A DNA stretch of 64,000 nucleotides from Ralstonia insidiosa (GTDB taxonomy: Bacteria > Pseudomonadota > Gammaproteobacteria > Burkholderiales > Burkholderiaceae): contig NZ_VZPV01000001.1 in assembly GCF_008801405.1 (NCBI RefSeq), positions 434,001 to 498,000 on the forward strand, given 5' to 3'. Shown here piece by piece: positions 61,373 to 64,000 of the stretch. The first letter of the stretch is position 1. Each line of letters begins with the position of its first letter. The position numbers and the translations under genes are program-made. The notes below the pieces were generated by a model. That model made no database searches. It was not told the DNA's origin and saw only the letters and a program-made list of their open reading frames with translations.

Positions 61373-64000
61373 ATGTCCAAGGCCCTCATCATTGCCGAAA
61401 AACCGTCGGTCGCCGCTGATATCGCGCGCGCGCTGGGTGGCTTCACCAAGCACGACGAGTACTTTGAGAGCGACGACTACGTCCTCTCCTCGGCGGTTGG
61501 CCACCTGGTCGAGATTGCCGCCCCCGACGAATACGAAGTCAAACGCGGCAAATGGAGCTTCAACCATCTGCCGGTGATCCCGCCGCACTTTGACCTGCGC
61601 CCGATCGCCAAGTCTGAATCCCGACTGAAGGTGCTCACGCGCCTGATCAAGCGCAAGGACGTGACCGCGCTGATCAACGCTTGCGACGCGGGGCGCGAAG
61701 GTGAATTGATTTTCCGCCTGATCGCGCAGCACGCGAACACCAAGCTGCCTGTACAGCGTCTGTGGCTGCAGTCGATGACGCCGCAGTCCATCCGCGACGG
61801 CTTTACCAAGCTGCGCAGCAACGAAGACATGATGCCGCTGGCGGATGCCGCCCGTTGCCGCTCCGAGGCCGACTGGCTGGTTGGCATCAACGGCACGCGC
61901 GCTATGACCGCCTTCAACAGCAAGGGCGGCGGCTTCTTCCTGACCACCGTGGGCCGCGTGCAGACGCCCACGCTGTCGATCGTGGTGGAGCGCGAAGAGA
62001 AGATCAAACGCTTCGTGCCGCGCGACTACTGGGAAGTGCGCGCCGAATTCATCGCCGCCGCTGGCCTGTACGAAGGCCGCTGGTTCGACCCCAAGTTCAA
62101 GAAGGACGAGTTCGATCCCGAGCGACGCGATTCGCGCCTGTGGAGCGAAGCCGAGGCCAAGAGCATCGTCGCCGCATGCCGCGACAAGACGGGCACCGTT
62201 ACCGAAGAATCGAAACCGTCGACGCAGATGTCGCCGGCGCTGTTCGACCTGACCAGCCTGCAGCGCGAGGCCAACGGCCGCTTCGGCTTCTCGGCCAAGA
62301 ACACGCTGGGCCTGGCGCAGGCGCTGTATGAAAAGCACAAGGTGCTGACCTACCCGCGTACCGATTCGCGCGCGCTGCCCGAAGACTACATGGGCACCGT
62401 CAAGCAGACACTGGACATGCTGGGCGAGAGCTCGCCCAACTATCTGACGCACGCGAAGAAGATTCTCGCCAACCAGTGGGTCAAGCCGAACAAGCGGATC
62501 TTCGATAACAGCAAGATCAGCGATCACTTCGCCATCATCCCGACGCTGCAGGCACCGAAGAACCTGTCGGAGCCGGAGCAGAAGCTGTACGACCTGGTGG
62601 TGCGCCGCTTCCTGGCGGTGTTCTTCCCGGCGGCGGAATACCAGGTCACCACGCGCGTGACCGAAGTGGCCGGGCATCACTTCAAGACCGAAGGCAAGGT
62701 GCTGGTGAATCCGGGCTGGCTGGTCGTGTACGGCCGTGAAGCGCAGGGCGAGGATGCCAACCTCGTGCCGGTCGCCAAGGACGAGAAGGTCAAGACCGAC
62801 AAGGTCGAGCCGGTGGGTCTGACCACCAAGCCGCCCGCCCGCTACAACGAAGCGACGCTGCTCTCCGCCATGGAGGGCGCCGGCAAGCTGGTGGACGACG
62901 ACGCGCTGCGCGAAGCCATGGCCGGCAAGGGCCTGGGCACGCCAGCCACGCGCGCGGCCATCATCGAAGGCCTGCTGGGTGAGAAGTACCTCGTGCGCGA
63001 AGGCCGCGAGCTGATCCCGACCGCCAAGGCCTTCCAGTTGATGACGCTGCTGCGCGGCCTGGGCGTGGAAGAACTCACGCAAGCCGAGCTGACTGGCGGC
63101 TGGGAGCACAAGCTCTCGCTGATCGAACGCGGGCAGCTGGAGCGTGACGAATTCATGCGCGAGATTGCGCAGATGACGCAGCAGATCGTCAAGCGCGCCA
63201 AGGAATACGACAGCGACACCATCCCCGGCGACTACGCGACGCTCTCCACGCCGTGCCCGCAATGCGGCCACGTGGTCAAAGAGAACTACCGCCGCTTCGC
63301 CTGCAGCCACTGCGACTTCTCGATCAGCAAGATCCCGGGTGGCCGCCAGTTTGAGCTGGACGAGGTGGAAGAGCTGCTGATCAACAAGACCATCGGCCCG
63401 CTGCAAGGCTTCCGCAGCAAGATGGGCCGGCCGTTTGCGGCCATCCTCAAGCTGGCGCAGGAAGACGGCCACTGGAAGATGGAATTCGACTTCGGCCAGA
63501 ACGATGAGGACGACGGCGAGCCGGTCGACTTCTCCGGCCAGGAGAGCGTCGGCCATTGCCCGAAGTGCAATGGCAGCGTCTACGAGCACGGTTTGAAGTA
63601 CGTGTGCGAGAACGCCGTGGCGCAGCCCAAGACCTGCGACTTCACCACCGGCAAGATCATCCTGCAGCAGGAGATCAGCCGCGAGCAGTTGGCCAAGCTG
63701 CTGACCGAAGGCAAAACGGATCTGCTGACTGGCTTCAAGTCGGCACGCACGGGCCGCAACTTCAAGGCGTTCCTGGTCAAGCAGCCGGACGGCAAGATCG
63801 GCTTCGAGTTCGAGCCGCGCGGCGAAGGCAAGGGCAAGCCCGGCGCCAAGACTGCTGCGAAGAAGACAACGGCCGCGGCCAAGACGCCTGCTGCCAAGAA
63901 AGCTCCGGCCAAGACCGCAACGAAGACGGCTGCGAAGACGGCTGCCAAAAAAGCCCCGGCACGCAAGAAAGCCGCCGAAGCCGAGACCGACGAGGAAAGC
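61373..64000 (+). CDS. topB: DNA topoisomerase III, type IA, 3'-truncated by window
   Basis: 876 codons with no stop by the window edge. ATG at 61373. TOPRIM domain: ALIIAEKPSVAADIARALGG, INACDAGREGELIFRLIAQH (acidic triad). The catalytic Tyr lies in KHKVLTYPRTDSRALPEDYM. Two Cys4 zinc-binding segments follow near 625-760 (CPQCGHVVKENYRRFACSHC; CPKCNGSVYEHGLKYVC). The end is a Lys/Ala-rich tail (KTAAKKTTAAAKTPAAKKAP), extending beyond the usual E. coli length. It relaxes and decatenates DNA during replication and recombination. Confidence 0.94.
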   Translation, partial: MSKALIIAEKPSVAADIARALGGFTKHDEYFESDDYVLSSAVGHLVEIAAPDEYEVKRGKWSFNHLPVIPPHFDLRPIAKSESRLKVLTRLIKRKDVTALINACDAGREGELIFRLIAQHANTKLPVQRLWLQSMTPQSIRDGFTKLRSNEDMMPLADAARCRSEADWLVGINGTRAMTAFNSKGGGFFLTTVGRVQTPTLSIVVEREEKIKRFVPRDYWEVRAEFIAAAGLYEGRWFDPKFKKDEFDPERRDSRLWSEAEAKSIVAACRDKTGTVTEESKPSTQMSPALFDLTSLQREANGRFGFSAKNTLGLAQALYEKHKVLTYPRTDSRALPEDYMGTVKQTLDMLGESSPNYLTHAKKILANQWVKPNKRIFDNSKISDHFAIIPTLQAPKNLSEPEQKLYDLVVRRFLAVFFPAAEYQVTTRVTEVAGHHFKTEGKVLVNPGWLVVYGREAQGEDANLVPVAKDEKVKTDKVEPVGLTTKPPARYNEATLLSAMEGAGKLVDDDALREAMAGKGLGTPATRAAIIEGLLGEKYLVREGRELIPTAKAFQLMTLLRGLGVEELTQAELTGGWEHKLSLIERGQLERDEFMREIAQMTQQIVKRAKEYDSDTIPGDYATLSTPCPQCGHVVKENYRRFACSHCDFSISKIPGGRQFELDEVEELLINKTIGPLQGFRSKMGRPFAAILKLAQEDGHWKMEFDFGQNDEDDGEPVDFSGQESVGHCPKCNGSVYEHGLKYVCENAVAQPKTCDFTTGKIILQQEISREQLAKLLTEGKTDLLTGFKSARTGRNFKAFLVKQPDGKIGFEFEPRGEGKGKPGAKTAAKKTTAAAKTPAAKKAPAKTATKTAAKTAAKKAPARKKAAEAETDEES

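Noticed and set aside
61337..63589. Minus-strand open frame of 750 codons
   Set aside because: Shadow of topoisomerase III, whose motifs are complete on the plus strand.

Overview
The window is ordinary-looking chromosome of a GC-rich betaproteobacterium. Gene content and order fit Ralstonia, most like the pickettii/insidiosa/mannitolilytica group. The main clues are an ahcY-holin-metF unit behind an S-adenosylhomocysteine riboswitch, a thiC-thiO-thiS-thiG-thiE operon with an N-terminally extended ThiE, and a def/fmt/htpX/rsmB/DUF4390/NtrYX-like block. The genus call is inferred from this pattern; no search was run. There is no rRNA, IS element, prophage or CRISPR array. One tRNA (Phe) is present.

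Layout. 1-9 kb: the end of a thioesterase gene, a small orphan ORF, a DUF2628-like membrane protein, a glyoxalase-fold protein, a LysR regulator divergent from a GMC oxidoreductase, two tandem paralogous amino-acid-type binding proteins, and an AidB-like acyl-CoA dehydrogenase. 9-15.2 kb: a 669-nt gene-free leader followed by an 1864-residue autotransporter built from ten putative Ig repeats. 15.3-24.1 kb: nitronate monooxygenase, then the TPP-riboswitch-controlled thiamine operon, a VOC protein, and thiD with a small lipoprotein. 24.2-24.5 kb: an intergenic array of imperfect 21-bp tandem repeats. 24.5-30 kb: a His-rich exported protein, two tandem alkaline phosphatases behind a probable Pho box, a solitary AAA ATPase and a lipoprotein.

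30-34 kb: SAH recycling and one-carbon metabolism (ahcY, a holin-like protein, metF), then a TfoX-like protein, a PPOX flavoprotein and 5-formyl-THF cyclo-ligase. 34.9-42.2 kb: soluble lytic transglycosylase, an NDUFA9-like protein, GST, the CCA-adding enzyme, and a TetR regulator divergent from a flavin amine-oxidase-like protein. 42.3-46.4 kb: a four-gene operon (RpiR regulator, class III aminotransferase, BKACE enzyme, binding protein) that looks like an uncharacterised amino-acid catabolic unit. 46.5-58 kb, all on the minus strand: a small membrane protein, tRNA-Phe, an NtrX-like regulator without AAA+ domain, an NtrY-like kinase, DUF4390, rsmB, htpX, LysE, fmt, an ArnT-like glycosyltransferase and def. 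58-64 kb, plus strand: LysM protein, dprA, a thioredoxin-like protein and topoisomerase III, which runs off the window.

The most notable items are the autotransporter and its structured leader, the 21-bp minisatellite, the RpiR-aminotransferase-BKACE operon, the ThiE with a decayed ThiD-like N-terminus, the NtrX-like protein lacking its ATPase domain, and a C.A mismatch in the tRNA-Phe acceptor stem.
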